Shown piece by piece: positions 27,408 to 36,447 of a stretch of 64,000 nucleotides of DNA. The stretch lies in NCBI RefSeq assembly GCF_005870035.1, contig NZ_SWJG01000004.1, forward strand, positions 130,604 through 194,603. The letters are read 5' to 3'. Position 1 is the stretch's first letter, and every line of letters begins with the position of its first letter. Below the pieces are notes generated by a model that searched no databases, was not told the origin of the DNA, and worked only from the letters and a program-made list of their open reading frames with translations. The DNA comes from Spirosoma lacussanchae (lineage in GTDB: Bacteria; Bacteroidota; Bacteroidia; Cytophagales; Spirosomataceae). Made by a program: the position numbers and the translations under genes.

Positions 27408-27476
27408 TTTATTTTTTGATAGCGCGTAGGGGTATGAACGTGTTGGCTGGTCTACTCAGAAACATTCAAACCGTTT

Positions 27477-28196
27477 ATGCAACTGCTTATCAAATCTGGC
27501 ATTTTCTGCCTGGCACTTCTTTCATTCACAGCCTGCCATTTTAATAAAGTAAACCCGGAGGCAGGCAACCTCACGACAACCACGCGGCCCGTTTCCGGCT
27601 TTTCCGGCCTGCGGATCGACAATGGCATCCAGACAACCATTGTGAAGGGAGCGACGGAGAGCGTTACGATTGAAGCCCGCGAAGGGTACCAATCGTATTT
27701 TAAGACCGAGGTTGTCAACGGTGTGCTGCGTATCTACATCGACAATCGGCTGAACACCCGTGACCTGACCGAGCGCCGGGCCGTCGTGACCATGAAAACC
27801 CTGACGAGCCTGAACACCTCGGGCGGTGCGCGCGTTACGAGCAACGACAATTTCGCTCCGGGGAGTTTGTCGGTAAAAGTCAGTGGCGGTGGCTACGTAG
27901 GTCTTCCTGTTACAACGGATATCCTGACCATCAGCGGCAGTGGCGGTTCAGAAATTGAGCTGTCGGGTACGGCGCGTACGGTAACGATCGACGATCTGAG
28001 CGGTGGTAGTACCGCCAAACTCGCCAACCTGCCGGCCAGCGCCTGCACGGTCGACGCGTCGGGGGGTAGCGTGGCCGAAGTTAATGTCAGTCAGGAGCTG
28101 ACCGTTCGGGCGTCGGGCGGGAGCCGGGTTCGATACCGGGGTACGCCCCGCATTTCGCAGAACCTGTCGGGGGGCTCGTCGGTCAGTCAGCTGTAG
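27477..28196 (+). CDS. head-GIN-domain lipoprotein (DUF2807)
   Basis: The 239-aa protein has a lipoprotein signal (MQLLIKSGIFCLALLSFTAC). The mature part is a right-handed parallel beta-helix-like repeat rich in SGG (SGGARVTSN, VSGGGYVGL, LSGGSTAKL, ASGGSVAEV), with FSGLRIDNGIQTTIVKG at the start, which matches the DUF2807 head-GIN family. These are envelope proteins of unknown exact role that are abundant in Bacteroidota. Its stop codon abuts the stop codon of the convergent methyltransferase with no gap. Confidence 0.88.
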   Translation: MQLLIKSGIFCLALLSFTACHFNKVNPEAGNLTTTTRPVSGFSGLRIDNGIQTTIVKGATESVTIEAREGYQSYFKTEVVNGVLRIYIDNRLNTRDLTERRAVVTMKTLTSLNTSGGARVTSNDNFAPGSLSVKVSGGGYVGLPVTTDILTISGSGGSEIELSGTARTVTIDDLSGGSTAKLANLPASACTVDASGGSVAEVNVSQELTVRASGGSRVRYRGTPRISQNLSGGSSVSQL

Positions 28197-28961
28197 TCAG
28201 ACGTCCGTGTTGCGCTCAGCCAGTATCCAGACAGCTTCGTCGCCCAGGGCATAGGTTTCGCCATCGGTAGTGCCGTAGCAGGCCACTACAGTGAGTCCCG
28301 CCTGAGCAAAAAGCTGACTCAGGTGCCCCAGGGTGTAGACATAATGCCGGGCGACCCGCGTCTCCGTTTCCCCGTCATGTACATACGTCAGGTGCGAGTC
28401 GATCCGACTTTCAAGGGGGTCGTACTCGTTTTCGACCAGAAACAGAATGGGATGATCCGGGTCGCCCACAGGTTGCCAGTTACGGGCCTGATAGTCGGGC
28501 AGTACAGATTCGGCAATCATTTCGGTATGAGCCAGAAATCGGCCACCCGGCTTCAGCAAGCCAGCAATCTGACGCAGAAACGCCAGCATGTCGGCCTGGG
28601 GGAAAAAACTAAAGCTGTTCCCCAGACAATAGCCGGCGTCAAAAGGGCCTTCGAGGGTTGAGCCCACGGCCAGAAAATCGCCCTGAACCGGGTTGAGGCT
28701 TAGTTTTTCGGTGTGAGCGGTCTGCTCCAGCTCATCGATGTACTCCTCCGAAATATCGACCCCGGTTAGCCGGGCCCCCATGCGCGCCAGCGGCAGCGCA
28801 TGTCGACCGTAGCCGCAGAACACATCTAGCACCCGATCGCCGGGGCCGAACTCGAGGGTCTCGACCAGCAGCTCCAGCTCCAGATGGGTTTGCTCATCGG
28901 TCTGTGCCGCCTTCCACGCAAGCTGCGGCAAACCCGAAAAAAAAGTATGATACCAGGCCAT
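28197..28961 (-). CDS. class I SAM-dependent methyltransferase
   Basis: The 254-aa protein has motif I VLDVFCGYGRHALPLA, the acidic end of beta2 in LTGVDISEEYI, a motif near FDAGYCLGNSFSFF and the LLKPGGRFL post-motif. These are standard features of a Rossmann-fold methyltransferase using S-adenosylmethionine. The substrate cannot be read from sequence; no tRNA- or quinone-specific signature was seen. It lies downstream of the peroxiredoxin on the same strand, separated by a 28-bp perfect inverted repeat. Confidence 0.85.
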   Translation of the reverse strand: MAWYHTFFSGLPQLAWKAAQTDEQTHLELELLVETLEFGPGDRVLDVFCGYGRHALPLARMGARLTGVDISEEYIDELEQTAHTEKLSLNPVQGDFLAVGSTLEGPFDAGYCLGNSFSFFPQADMLAFLRQIAGLLKPGGRFLAHTEMIAESVLPDYQARNWQPVGDPDHPILFLVENEYDPLESRIDSHLTYVHDGETETRVARHYVYTLGHLSQLFAQAGLTVVACYGTTDGETYALGDEAVWILAERNTDV

Positions 28962-28967
28962 TTTGGT

Positions 28968-29039
28968 AGTGATGAGTTAGGAGTGATGAGCGATGTATGT
29001 TGAAAGTGATTCATCGCTCATCACTCCTAACTCATCACT
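28968..29039. repeat. 28-bp perfect inverted repeat
   Basis: The arms 28968-28995 and 29012-29039 are exact complements over 28 bases around a 16-nt loop, and consist of GATGAGTTAGGAGTGATGAG-like units. The right arm contains the peroxiredoxin stop codon. No T-run follows on the minus strand, so a simple terminator is unlikely. It resembles the GAGTGA-type repeats at 22281-22357 and 45246-45313. Confidence 0.85.
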
Positions 29040-29502
29040 TTAAGGTTGAAAGCGTTTCCTGAATGGCCTGGAAGCTGGGGACTTCCCCGGCATTGTCGAG
29101 GACTTCGGCGTACTGAATGATTCCCTGTTTATCTACCACGAAGGCAGCGCGTTTGCTTACGCCTTTCAGGTTCATCACGAAGGTGTCGTAGTAGGCGCCG
29201 TACGCCTGTGACACCTCTTTGTTGAAATCGGACAAAAGATCGAACGGCAGGTTTTGCTCTTCTCTGAATCGGGCCAGCGTAAAGGGCGAGTCGACCGAAA
29301 TACCCACCACGTCGGCATTCAGCCCCGCATACGTGCTGATATTGTCGCGGACCTCGCAAAGTTCGGCTGTGCAGACGCTGGTAAACGCCATCGGGAAAAA
29401 CAGGATGATCAGGTTTTTATTCTCAAAACCAGCCAGTGATACTTCTTTTTTGTCGCTGCTGAAGAGCGTAAATGCGGGAGCTTTTTGTCCGGGGGAGAGC
29501 AT
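29035..29502 (-). CDS. peroxiredoxin (AhpC/TSA family, AhpE/BCP-like)
   Basis: The 155-aa protein has a thioredoxin fold with the peroxidatic Cys in FTSVCTAELC; a second Cys five residues later suggests the BCP-like CxxxxC arrangement. The conserved FPMAFTS and the Arg of the active site (LARFREE) are present. It reduces peroxides in the cytoplasm with electrons from thioredoxin or a similar donor. Its stop codon lies inside a long inverted repeat. It is divergent from the ROK kinase gene across a 190-bp spacer. Confidence 0.92.
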   Translation of the reverse strand: MLSPGQKAPAFTLFSSDKKEVSLAGFENKNLIILFFPMAFTSVCTAELCEVRDNISTYAGLNADVVGISVDSPFTLARFREEQNLPFDLLSDFNKEVSQAYGAYYDTFVMNLKGVSKRAAFVVDKQGIIQYAEVLDNAGEVPSFQAIQETLSTLK

Positions 29503-29584
29503 TTTGTCAGGTAGTGCAGTTGGTTAAGTGTATAACAAACCCAGCCAAAATTGTTCATTTTTCGGCGCGGAATCAAAAGCAAGT

Positions 29585-29606
29585 CTGAAAATTGGGTAAT
29601 TTTCAG
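29585..29606. promoter_or_regulatory. 9-bp palindromic operator-like site
   Basis: CTGAAAATT and AATTTTCAG (29585-29593 and 29598-29606) are perfectly paired around GGGT in the divergent spacer between the peroxiredoxin and ROK genes. The symmetry and position suit a dimeric repressor site; the cognate regulator is unknown. Confidence 0.4.
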
Positions 29607-29692
29607 AGTTCATCGGCCCCTGTGTTTGCATAGGCAGGCTGACCGAAACAAGCTGTATTCAATAAAACCTCTGCACGTAAACTATTCCCTGA

Positions 29693-30628
29693 ATGCAAAC
29701 CTACTGGGGTATTGACCTGGGCGGCACCAAGATAGAAGGTGTTATTCTGCAAGTCGAACGAGGTACCGCACCAACGCCCGACGCTGTCATCATCCGCAAA
29801 CGCATTGATACCGAAGCCCATAATGGGTACGACCATATTCTGAACCAAGTTGTCAGGCTCATCGATTTGCTGAAAGCCGAAACTGGTCTCACCCCCGAAC
29901 GCATCGGCTTTGCCACCCCCGGTACCTTCGACCCGGCCCGGCAGACCATGAAAAACTGCAACACCACCTCCCTGAACGGCAAACCCATGAAGCAGGACCT
30001 GGCCCGCCTGCTGGGGGTTCCGATCGAGCTGGCCAACGATGCAAACTGTTTTGCCCTGGCCGAAGCCACCCTCGGCATCGTGCCCGATGTCGTACCCGAT
30101 TTCCAGACCGTTTTTGGCGTCATCATGGGAACGGGGGTTGGCGGAGGAGTCGTGGTTCGCGGCCGCGACGGCGCTCCGTTTGTCCTGAACGGCTTACAGG
30201 GCATCGGTGGCGAATGGGGTCATAACATTCTCGAAGAGAACGGTCATCCGTGCTACTGCGGCAAACGCGGCTGCACCGAACAGGTGATCTCGGGCCCGGC
30301 TCTCCAGCGCTATTATCAGCAGCTGAGTAACGAGCAGCGAACCATGAAAGAGATTATGGAGCGCTATCACGCGGGCAATGATCTGGCTGCCAGCCAGACC
30401 GTGAACCGAATGCTGGAATACTTCGGCCGGGCTGTTTCCACCCTTATCAATGTACTCGACCCCGACGCGATTGTGCTGGGCGGGGGCGTTGGGAACGTTG
30501 ATTTACTGTATACCGAGGGCGTTGAGCGCGCCAAGAAGTATGTGTTTAACTCAGGCGAGATCCGGACGGCGTTTCTCAAACCCAAGCTCGGCGACAGCGC
30601 CGGTGTATTCGGTGCGGCTATGCTGTAA
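29693..30628 (+). CDS. ROK family sugar kinase
   Basis: The 311-aa protein has the phosphate-1 loop WGIDLGGTKIEG, the ROK catalytic/binding segment ANDANCFALAEA, the phosphate-2 loop GVIMGTGVGGGVV, GGEWGHN with the conserved His, and the zinc motif CYCGKRGCTE. It is full length without an HTH domain, so it is a kinase and not a ROK repressor. Glucose, fructose or N-acetylhexosamine are family substrates; the specificity cannot be read here. It stands alone between the peroxiredoxin and a TonB receptor. Confidence 0.9.
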   Translation: MQTYWGIDLGGTKIEGVILQVERGTAPTPDAVIIRKRIDTEAHNGYDHILNQVVRLIDLLKAETGLTPERIGFATPGTFDPARQTMKNCNTTSLNGKPMKQDLARLLGVPIELANDANCFALAEATLGIVPDVVPDFQTVFGVIMGTGVGGGVVVRGRDGAPFVLNGLQGIGGEWGHNILEENGHPCYCGKRGCTEQVISGPALQRYYQQLSNEQRTMKEIMERYHAGNDLAASQTVNRMLEYFGRAVSTLINVLDPDAIVLGGGVGNVDLLYTEGVERAKKYVFNSGEIRTAFLKPKLGDSAGVFGAAML

Positions 30629-30645
30629 GCCCAGGCTACCAAGTA

Positions 30646-30687
30646 CAATGGGCCGGCAACGAACATCATTTCGTTACCGGCCCATTG
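30646..30687. terminator. bidirectional terminator-like hairpin between convergent genes
   Basis: The 18-nt arms 30646-30663 and 30670-30687 pair with one mismatch around a 6-nt loop (CAATGGGCCGG and complement). It lies between the stop of the ROK gene (30628) and the stop of the convergent TonB receptor gene (30707), the usual place for a shared terminator. T-tracts are short. Confidence 0.7.
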
Positions 30688-30706
30688 TCTTACCAGACCA
30701 CTATGT

Positions 30707-33367
30707 TTAACGGGGTCGGCGACCGCCACCGCCGGCCGGCGCACCACCGGCGGGTTGCTGCGGCTGTCCCCCACCGTTGTCGCCCCCTTCGCCCGATTTG
30801 ATATCGTCGTTCTCGACCGACCGGCCCCGCCGACGCTGGGGCGCATCGAACGAAAGTTTGCCAAACTTGTAGCTGAAGTTAGCCCGTACACCCGCGTTGT
30901 ACAAACTCGTGAGGGTGTTCTGGGTGAAAATCGGCGACGACGACTCCGACCGTACCTGGAAGGGGTGGTTGAAGAAGTTCTCGCCCGCAATACCGAAGCT
31001 ACCGCGCTTGTCTTTAAAGTCTTTCTTCACGCCCAGGCTATAGAAAGCAAACCCGCCCCGGTATCCCTGCAGCTGAATTTCGCGGCCCCTAATAAAGCCG
31101 AAGCCCTGAAGACCCCAGCCATTTTTGATGTTCAGGCTGGTGAAGAACCGCCCGGTTACTACCCAGCCCGAGTTCGTGGCCCGGTAGATCGACGTGGTGC
31201 TGTTGTTGGTCAGGTAGGCATAGAACGCATCGAAGCCCCCGCCGATCTGCCATTTTGAAAAGAGGGTAGCGTTGCCGAAAACGTTAACACCGTACGACTC
31301 TTCGCGGCCAATGTTGAAGTACGTAGTCCGGATCGGGCGTGCCTGGGTGGGATTCACCACATCGCCGGATGTGACCGTATCGCGCACGCTGGTGATCGAA
31401 TTGTTGGTACGCCGGTAAAACAGCGACGCGTTTACGTACACGTTTTTGATGTAGGCGCTGCTGCTAAACTCGAAGTTATCGGTCAGTTCCGGGGCCAGTC
31501 GCGGGTTACCCACTGTAATATTGGTTGGGTTCGAGTTGTTGGTGTTTGGGTTCAGGAACTGGATACCCGGCCGTTGCAATCGACGGTTATACGCCAGCTT
31601 TATGGTTTTGCCCCCCTTCAACGCTTTGGAGATGTTGAGGCTCGGCACCAGGTTGTTATAACTCGGGATACCCAGATCCTCGCCGGCAGCGGCTCCCTGC
31701 TCGCCGGGCTGAGCCTGGCTGAAGAAAGCGTTGATCTCGGTATGTTCGAACCGGGTACCGGCTTTAATCGTATACTTGTTCTTGGTAGTAATCGTGTACG
31801 AGACGTAGCCAGCCGCGATGCTCTGGTCGTAATTCAGCGTATTGGACGGCCGCGTCAGGTCTTCCTGAAACGGCCCGTTCCCGATGGCGAAGTTGTAGCC
31901 AAAGTTGCTTTGTACCTGCCGATAAATTCCCTTACCGCCAAACTCAAGTTGCTGGTTTTTGGCAAGGGGCGTCTGATAGTCGGCCTGTATGGTGGTCTCC
32001 TGGTTGTAACTATCGTTCAGGTTCTGCTGACGGGACGCCAGTGTGGTGAAATCAGCCGAGCTGAGGATGTCAGCTACGAAGTTGTTATTGCGGTTGTTGC
32101 GGCTGAACTGGGCCGATACGCTCAGCTCCTGTTGCGGTTTATAGGTCTTGGTGTAGTCGATGTTGGCATCGACCGTCCCCGACAGATCTTCTGTTTTTAC
32201 ATTTCTGAGGTTATACGTCGGAAAGAACGCGCGGCTGGTTTTGGTCAGAAAATTATCCTGGTACTGCACGTTATTACGCGCACCATAACGCAGGCTGGCC
32301 GTGATGGCGCTGTTCTTGGAAATGTCATAATCCCAGCCGAGAGTATACTGCCCGAAAATACCGTTGCTGCGGGTATCGGCGGTCTGTTCGGTAGTGGTCG
32401 TCTGACCGGCTCCGCCGAATACCTGCTGGGTGTTGGCAAATCGCCCCCGCACGTTGTAGTTGGCCCGCCCAAAACCGCTCAGCGAGAAGCCCATCTTGCC
32501 GGTACGCAGATTACCGTTCAGGCCCAGGTTACTTCCCCGGTTTCCTACGCCCGAATCGAGATTGAGCGTGAAACCCTGCAGGTTGTTTTTCTTGGTGATG
32601 ATGTTGATGATACCGGCCGATCCTTCCGCGTCATATTTGGCCGAAGGGCTGGTAATGACCTCTACGGTCTTGATCATGTCGGCCGGAATCTGCTTGAGGG
32701 CGTCGGCTACGCTGCTGGCCACGATGGTGCTGGGCTTGTTGTTGATCAGCACCCGTACGTTACTACTCCCCCGCAGGCTTACGTTCCCGTCGAGGTCGAC
32801 CGAGAGCAGCGGTACTTTCCGCATGACGTCGGTCGCATCGCCCCCTTTGGCCGTCACGTCTTTTTCGGCGTTGTACACCAGCCGGTCTACTTTTTCCTCG
32901 ACCAGCGCAGCCTGGCCCACTACTTCAACCTCCTTCAGTGTACGAACATCGGGAGATAGCTTAACAGTACCCAGGTTCACGTCGCCCCGGCGATCGAGCT
33001 TGACACTCGACACAATTTTGTTCTGGTACCCAACGAACGAGATCAGCAGCCGGAAATCGCCCTGCGGTAGTTTGTTGAGGGTGAACCGCCCCTGGTCATC
33101 AGCAACGGTGCCATCGATGGGTTTGCCGGTTTGTACGCTAACGAGCGCAATACTGGCAAATTCAACGGGTTTACTGGTCGTTGAGTCAACAATCACACCC
33201 GTCAGTTTAGCATTGCCGCGAGGTGTATCGTCGGTCGACGTACCCGGAATCGCGCCGGCAGGTCGTTGTGAGCCTCCGCCCGGCATACCCGGAAATTGGG
33301 CCACGGCTATACCCGGTGAGGTAAACGCTGCCATGCCGATCAGAACGGAGAGTAAAGAGTTTTTCAT
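30707..33367 (-). CDS. TonB-dependent outer-membrane receptor, OMP_b-brl_3 type
   Basis: The 886-aa protein is annotated from ATG 33367 (MKNSLLSVLIGMAAF, signal peptide to about AVAQ). After a Gly/Pro-rich segment come a CarboxypepD-regulatory-like domain (LTGVIVDSTTSKPVEFASIAL), a plug (VEEKVDRLVYN, VRVLINNKPS, IEVITSPSAKYDAEGSAGII-like signature) and a beta-barrel. Unusually, the chain ends in a Gly/Gln/Pro/Arg-rich tail rather than an aromatic barrel strand. Transported ligand unknown; no SusD partner is adjacent. Confidence 0.88.
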   Translation of the reverse strand: MKNSLLSVLIGMAAFTSPGIAVAQFPGMPGGGSQRPAGAIPGTSTDDTPRGNAKLTGVIVDSTTSKPVEFASIALVSVQTGKPIDGTVADDQGRFTLNKLPQGDFRLLISFVGYQNKIVSSVKLDRRGDVNLGTVKLSPDVRTLKEVEVVGQAALVEEKVDRLVYNAEKDVTAKGGDATDVMRKVPLLSVDLDGNVSLRGSSNVRVLINNKPSTIVASSVADALKQIPADMIKTVEVITSPSAKYDAEGSAGIINIITKKNNLQGFTLNLDSGVGNRGSNLGLNGNLRTGKMGFSLSGFGRANYNVRGRFANTQQVFGGAGQTTTTEQTADTRSNGIFGQYTLGWDYDISKNSAITASLRYGARNNVQYQDNFLTKTSRAFFPTYNLRNVKTEDLSGTVDANIDYTKTYKPQQELSVSAQFSRNNRNNNFVADILSSADFTTLASRQQNLNDSYNQETTIQADYQTPLAKNQQLEFGGKGIYRQVQSNFGYNFAIGNGPFQEDLTRPSNTLNYDQSIAAGYVSYTITTKNKYTIKAGTRFEHTEINAFFSQAQPGEQGAAAGEDLGIPSYNNLVPSLNISKALKGGKTIKLAYNRRLQRPGIQFLNPNTNNSNPTNITVGNPRLAPELTDNFEFSSSAYIKNVYVNASLFYRRTNNSITSVRDTVTSGDVVNPTQARPIRTTYFNIGREESYGVNVFGNATLFSKWQIGGGFDAFYAYLTNNSTTSIYRATNSGWVVTGRFFTSLNIKNGWGLQGFGFIRGREIQLQGYRGGFAFYSLGVKKDFKDKRGSFGIAGENFFNHPFQVRSESSSPIFTQNTLTSLYNAGVRANFSYKFGKLSFDAPQRRRGRSVENDDIKSGEGGDNGGGQPQQPAGGAPAGGGGRRPR

Positions 33368-33530
33368 AAATTGAAGGATACGAAAATAGTTACTTACTGG
33401 AAGTAACAACTGAGAAGGGTTTTGTTCCCGAAATAAGACAACTTAGTTGACCGAATTTCGTGCCTAGCCCTCCGTACCCTCCGATTTACTACATAAGCGG
33501 CCCTCAGCGGGGACAAACGGGACGAACTAC

Positions 33531-34271
33531 CTAAGAAAAAAGCTCAGGGTAGTGTGCCAATTCCGGGTAACTGGCCGGTTTCATCACCTCCGGCACATCG
33601 CTGGAGTCGGTTCGGGACGTGATCCGTTTGCTGATGCTATGACTATGCATCCCGGAGGCCGGATAGGCGTCGGCCAGCAGGGCCAGCACTTCCCGGCTGC
33701 TCAGGTCTTCGTACAGCCAGGTCTGCTCGGCTTCGGGCGTCAGCACACAGGGCATTCGCTTTTTGGTGTTGTGAATAGCCGCCAGCAGTGGGTTGGCATC
33801 GGTGGTCAGCAGGGTATAAGTCGTGTGGAGTTCGCCCGTTTCGGGATCGGGCCACTCGTCCCACAGACCCGCAATCGATGCCACTGGCTGATCGGTGGTG
33901 ATATAAAACGGAAACTTCCGGCTTCCCATCGTATGCCATTCGTAGAAGCCAGTGACCGGAATCAGGCAGCGCTGTCCTTTCTGAGCTGCGGTTCGGTACG
34001 ATGGTTTTTCGTATATGGTTTCAGAGCGGGCGTTCAGCGTTCGGGTTCGGATCTCAGCGGCATCGCCTGACGATTTAGTCCAGCGCGGCACCAGGCCCCA
34101 CTGGACTAGTTGAAGCTTTCCGGGTTCCTGTCGGGTAATGATGGGCCAATCCGGGAACTGATAACCGCTGGCGTGGTAGATGGGCAGGTTTGTATCGGCA
34201 GATGCCAGCGTGGCTCCGTATCGCTCTTCGAGTTCGGGTGCCGAAACAGCCAGCGATTTATGATAACACAT
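33531..34271 (-). CDS. SOS response-associated peptidase, YedK/HMCES family
   Basis: The 246-aa protein starts Met-Cys, so Cys2 becomes the N-terminal nucleophile after Met removal. Family residues are present: the WGLVPRW motif, NARSET, GFYEWH with the catalytic Glu, and IHNTKKRMP with the catalytic His. YedK/HMCES forms a thiazolidine DNA-protein crosslink with abasic sites in single-stranded DNA and so protects them at replication forks. It stands as a single gene; no LexA-like box was found in its upstream sequence. Confidence 0.92.
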   Translation of the reverse strand: MCYHKSLAVSAPELEERYGATLASADTNLPIYHASGYQFPDWPIITRQEPGKLQLVQWGLVPRWTKSSGDAAEIRTRTLNARSETIYEKPSYRTAAQKGQRCLIPVTGFYEWHTMGSRKFPFYITTDQPVASIAGLWDEWPDPETGELHTTYTLLTTDANPLLAAIHNTKKRMPCVLTPEAEQTWLYEDLSSREVLALLADAYPASGMHSHSISKRITSRTDSSDVPEVMKPASYPELAHYPELFS

Positions 34272-34390
34272 AGTTACAACAGACAGTTAAGCGGTTTGAG
34301 ACAGTTGACGGGGTACTCAGGGCTGATATTCGCAGGACTCCCGGACCACCTGATGGTCTATACTAAACAACCCACGTCGGCTGCGGTTCA

Positions 34391-35035
34391 TTGCAAACAG
34401 ATACTAAATCCACTGAACGGACTTTGACACCCGCCCCATCTCTGGCCGAACTGGAGGCCGACTGCTGGCAGCAACTTGCCACGGCTCTCGCGCAAAAACA
34501 AAACCGTACTGAAAGCCATGGTTTTCAGACGATGACTGTAGCTACCTGCACCCACCTGGGCGCCGATGCCCGAACGGTGGTACTCCGCCAGGTAGACACC
34601 GACCGCAAATATGTCTGGTTTCATACCGACGCCCGCGCTGAAAAAGTTATTCAGCTCGAAGCGTTCCCGAATGCCGTCCTGCTGCTCTGGGACCCGGCCC
34701 AGCAGATACAGCTCCGGCTTACCATCGAACCCCGGCTCCACACCGACGATCATGTTGCCGATGACCATTGGCAAAAGCTGTGGGTAGGCGGCCGCAAGCA
34801 GTATCTATCGGCCCATACCCCCGGCTCGGTTCAACCAGCCCCCTACCCCGGTTTTCCGCCCGAGCTGGGCGAGAACCTGCCAAGCCCCGAAGAAAGCGAA
34901 GCCGGCCGGACTAACTTTGCCGTTATCGAGTGTCGGGTGCTGGCGGTCGATTATCTGCGGCTAAGCCGGGCGGGTCAGACCCGGGCGCGGTTCGAGTACG
35001 AGCCGAACGAACGGTTCAGCTGGTTAGCGCCTTAG
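34391..35035 (+). CDS. pyridoxamine 5'-phosphate oxidase family flavoprotein
   Basis: The 214-aa protein has a split-barrel FMN-binding fold with FQTMTVATCTHLGADARTVV, VLRQVDTDRKYVWFHTDAR, and EKVIQLEAFPNAVLLLWDP near the FMN site. The C-terminal half includes FAVIECRVLAVDYLRLSR. It belongs to the PPOX-like group rather than clear PdxH, whose dimer-interface motifs are not seen, so the substrate is uncertain. The annotated start is a TTG; no in-frame ATG precedes the domain, so the true start is uncertain by several codons. It overlaps the convergent gene by 4 bp. Confidence 0.8.
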   Translation: MQTDTKSTERTLTPAPSLAELEADCWQQLATALAQKQNRTESHGFQTMTVATCTHLGADARTVVLRQVDTDRKYVWFHTDARAEKVIQLEAFPNAVLLLWDPAQQIQLRLTIEPRLHTDDHVADDHWQKLWVGGRKQYLSAHTPGSVQPAPYPGFPPELGENLPSPEESEAGRTNFAVIECRVLAVDYLRLSRAGQTRARFEYEPNERFSWLAP

Positions 35036-35751
35036 CCTTTCCGGCGGTTTCGCCCTTTTCGCCAGCCGCCTATATCTTGGTAGATACGGTCCAGAAAAAT
35101 AGCCGGGCTGATCGAGTAGAACAACCCATTAAGCGTTGATTCGCTGAGCGGCACGGGTTCGTGCAGGGTGTAGCGGTAACCGGCCATGAAGTTGACGCCA
35201 AACCAGCGAAGTGGTTTTATCCCGAATACAACGGGTAGTTTAACCGAAGCCGACAGCCCGACACTCAGTGGCACTGCTACCGTTCGCCGATGAACGGGTT
35301 GCTGAGTATCGCGGTTCAGCATGTCGTAGCGGGCAGACCCCAGCCCTACTTCTACCAGCGTACTCAACTCCCAGAAACGGCGCCGGAAAAAGTAGGGCTC
35401 TATATAGACCGTAGCGTACTGCAGCCGTCGGCGGCTGACGTCGAATTCGTCCCAGGGTTCGTTGATCGACTGGTTCGTAAAATAATAGCCCACACCCACC
35501 TTTATATTGACGGGCAGCAACAAACCCACGCGGGCACCCCACACATTCACAGGATTACGCAGCAGGGGCTGATCGGCGTTTTTAAGGTAGAAAAACCGTT
35601 GGTCCGTTTCTACGATCAGCTTCGGCTTGTCGGGTCGTTCGTTCTGGCCGGGTCGCAGCGTATCGGCCGTGTCAGTTTGCGCCCAAAGACTGGCTACCGG
35701 TACCCCTACCGACAAGAAAAACAAATACAGGCAAAACCGGGCCATCATCAT
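35032..35751 (-). CDS. hypothetical outer-membrane beta-barrel-like protein
   Basis: The 239-aa protein has a signal peptide (about residues 1-24, ending LWAQ) and a predicted beta-rich mature part with alternating aromatic strands (VKVGVGYYFTNQS-like, RRRLQYATVYIEPYFF, WFGVNFMAGYRYTL). The composition suits a small outer-membrane barrel. It has a basic C-terminal tail rather than a terminal aromatic residue. No specific family was recognised. Confidence 0.65.
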   Translation of the reverse strand: MMMARFCLYLFFLSVGVPVASLWAQTDTADTLRPGQNERPDKPKLIVETDQRFFYLKNADQPLLRNPVNVWGARVGLLLPVNIKVGVGYYFTNQSINEPWDEFDVSRRRLQYATVYIEPYFFRRRFWELSTLVEVGLGSARYDMLNRDTQQPVHRRTVAVPLSVGLSASVKLPVVFGIKPLRWFGVNFMAGYRYTLHEPVPLSESTLNGLFYSISPAIFLDRIYQDIGGWRKGRNRRKG

Positions 35752-35813
35752 CAGCGCGCGAAAGTGGCGTCATATACGTATAACCAATAAACTGCGAAAC
35801 CCGCAGCCGTGTT

Positions 35814-36353
35814 ATGGCTATACGTCTTACACAACCCGATATGGCCAAGTCTAAACCCGACCCAACCCGCGCCTTCAACTACGACCTCGACTATCGAACG
35901 CTGAACCTGCGCGAACAGCCCGAACTCTACCGGGTAGGTAAAGGCGAGATGGGCGTCCTGCTCGTTCAACCTTATAAATCGGAAATACTGCCACATTGGC
36001 GGTTCAAAACCCCCGAGATAGCCCGCGAATCGTCGGAGAAGATCTATCAGCTCTTTCTAGACTACAAAGCCCAGGGTGATTTTGTGGGGATGGACATGGC
36101 CCGAAAATTCCTACAGATGGGCTACACCCGTTCCCGCCGGTACGCTAACCACCGCTCCGGCCAGAAATACGACGGCCCCGTTCCCGACGATCAGAAAGGT
36201 CGATCGGGGGCCCACGGCAGGCCGCAGTTACCCCGTGAAGAGGACCCTATCAAGGCCGAATCGGCGCGTATTTTTTATGCAGTTTACCTCCGGGCCCGCG
36301 AAGACGAGACGTACAAACGACTGAAAAAGGAGTGGCAGCAGACCTATGGATAA
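35814..36353 (+). CDS. DUF4385 domain protein
   Basis: The 179-aa protein has the family hallmarks FNYDLDYRTLNLREQPELY, YRVGKGEMGVLLVQPYKSE and ILPHWRFKTPEIA, followed by MARKFLQMGYTRSRRYANH. DUF4385 proteins are small cytoplasmic proteins of unknown function found in many bacteria. ATG 35841 (MAKSKPDP) is an equally plausible start that would remove nine residues lying outside the domain. The gene stands alone, 94 bp upstream of folD on the same strand. Confidence 0.85.
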   Translation: MAIRLTQPDMAKSKPDPTRAFNYDLDYRTLNLREQPELYRVGKGEMGVLLVQPYKSEILPHWRFKTPEIARESSEKIYQLFLDYKAQGDFVGMDMARKFLQMGYTRSRRYANHRSGQKYDGPVPDDQKGRSGAHGRPQLPREEDPIKAESARIFYAVYLRAREDETYKRLKKEWQQTYG

Positions 36354-36447
36354 TTCTCCGCGTATCTTTGTGAGTCTTCACGCGCACTGATCCGGCAGGA
36401 GTCTGCGGTCAGAGATAGCGGGTGACATTCAATTATTCACAGAGACA

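Noticed and set aside
31574..32959. 461-codon open frame on the plus strand inside the TonB receptor gene
   Set aside because: It is the antisense shadow of a receptor with recognisable plug and barrel; no motif supports it.
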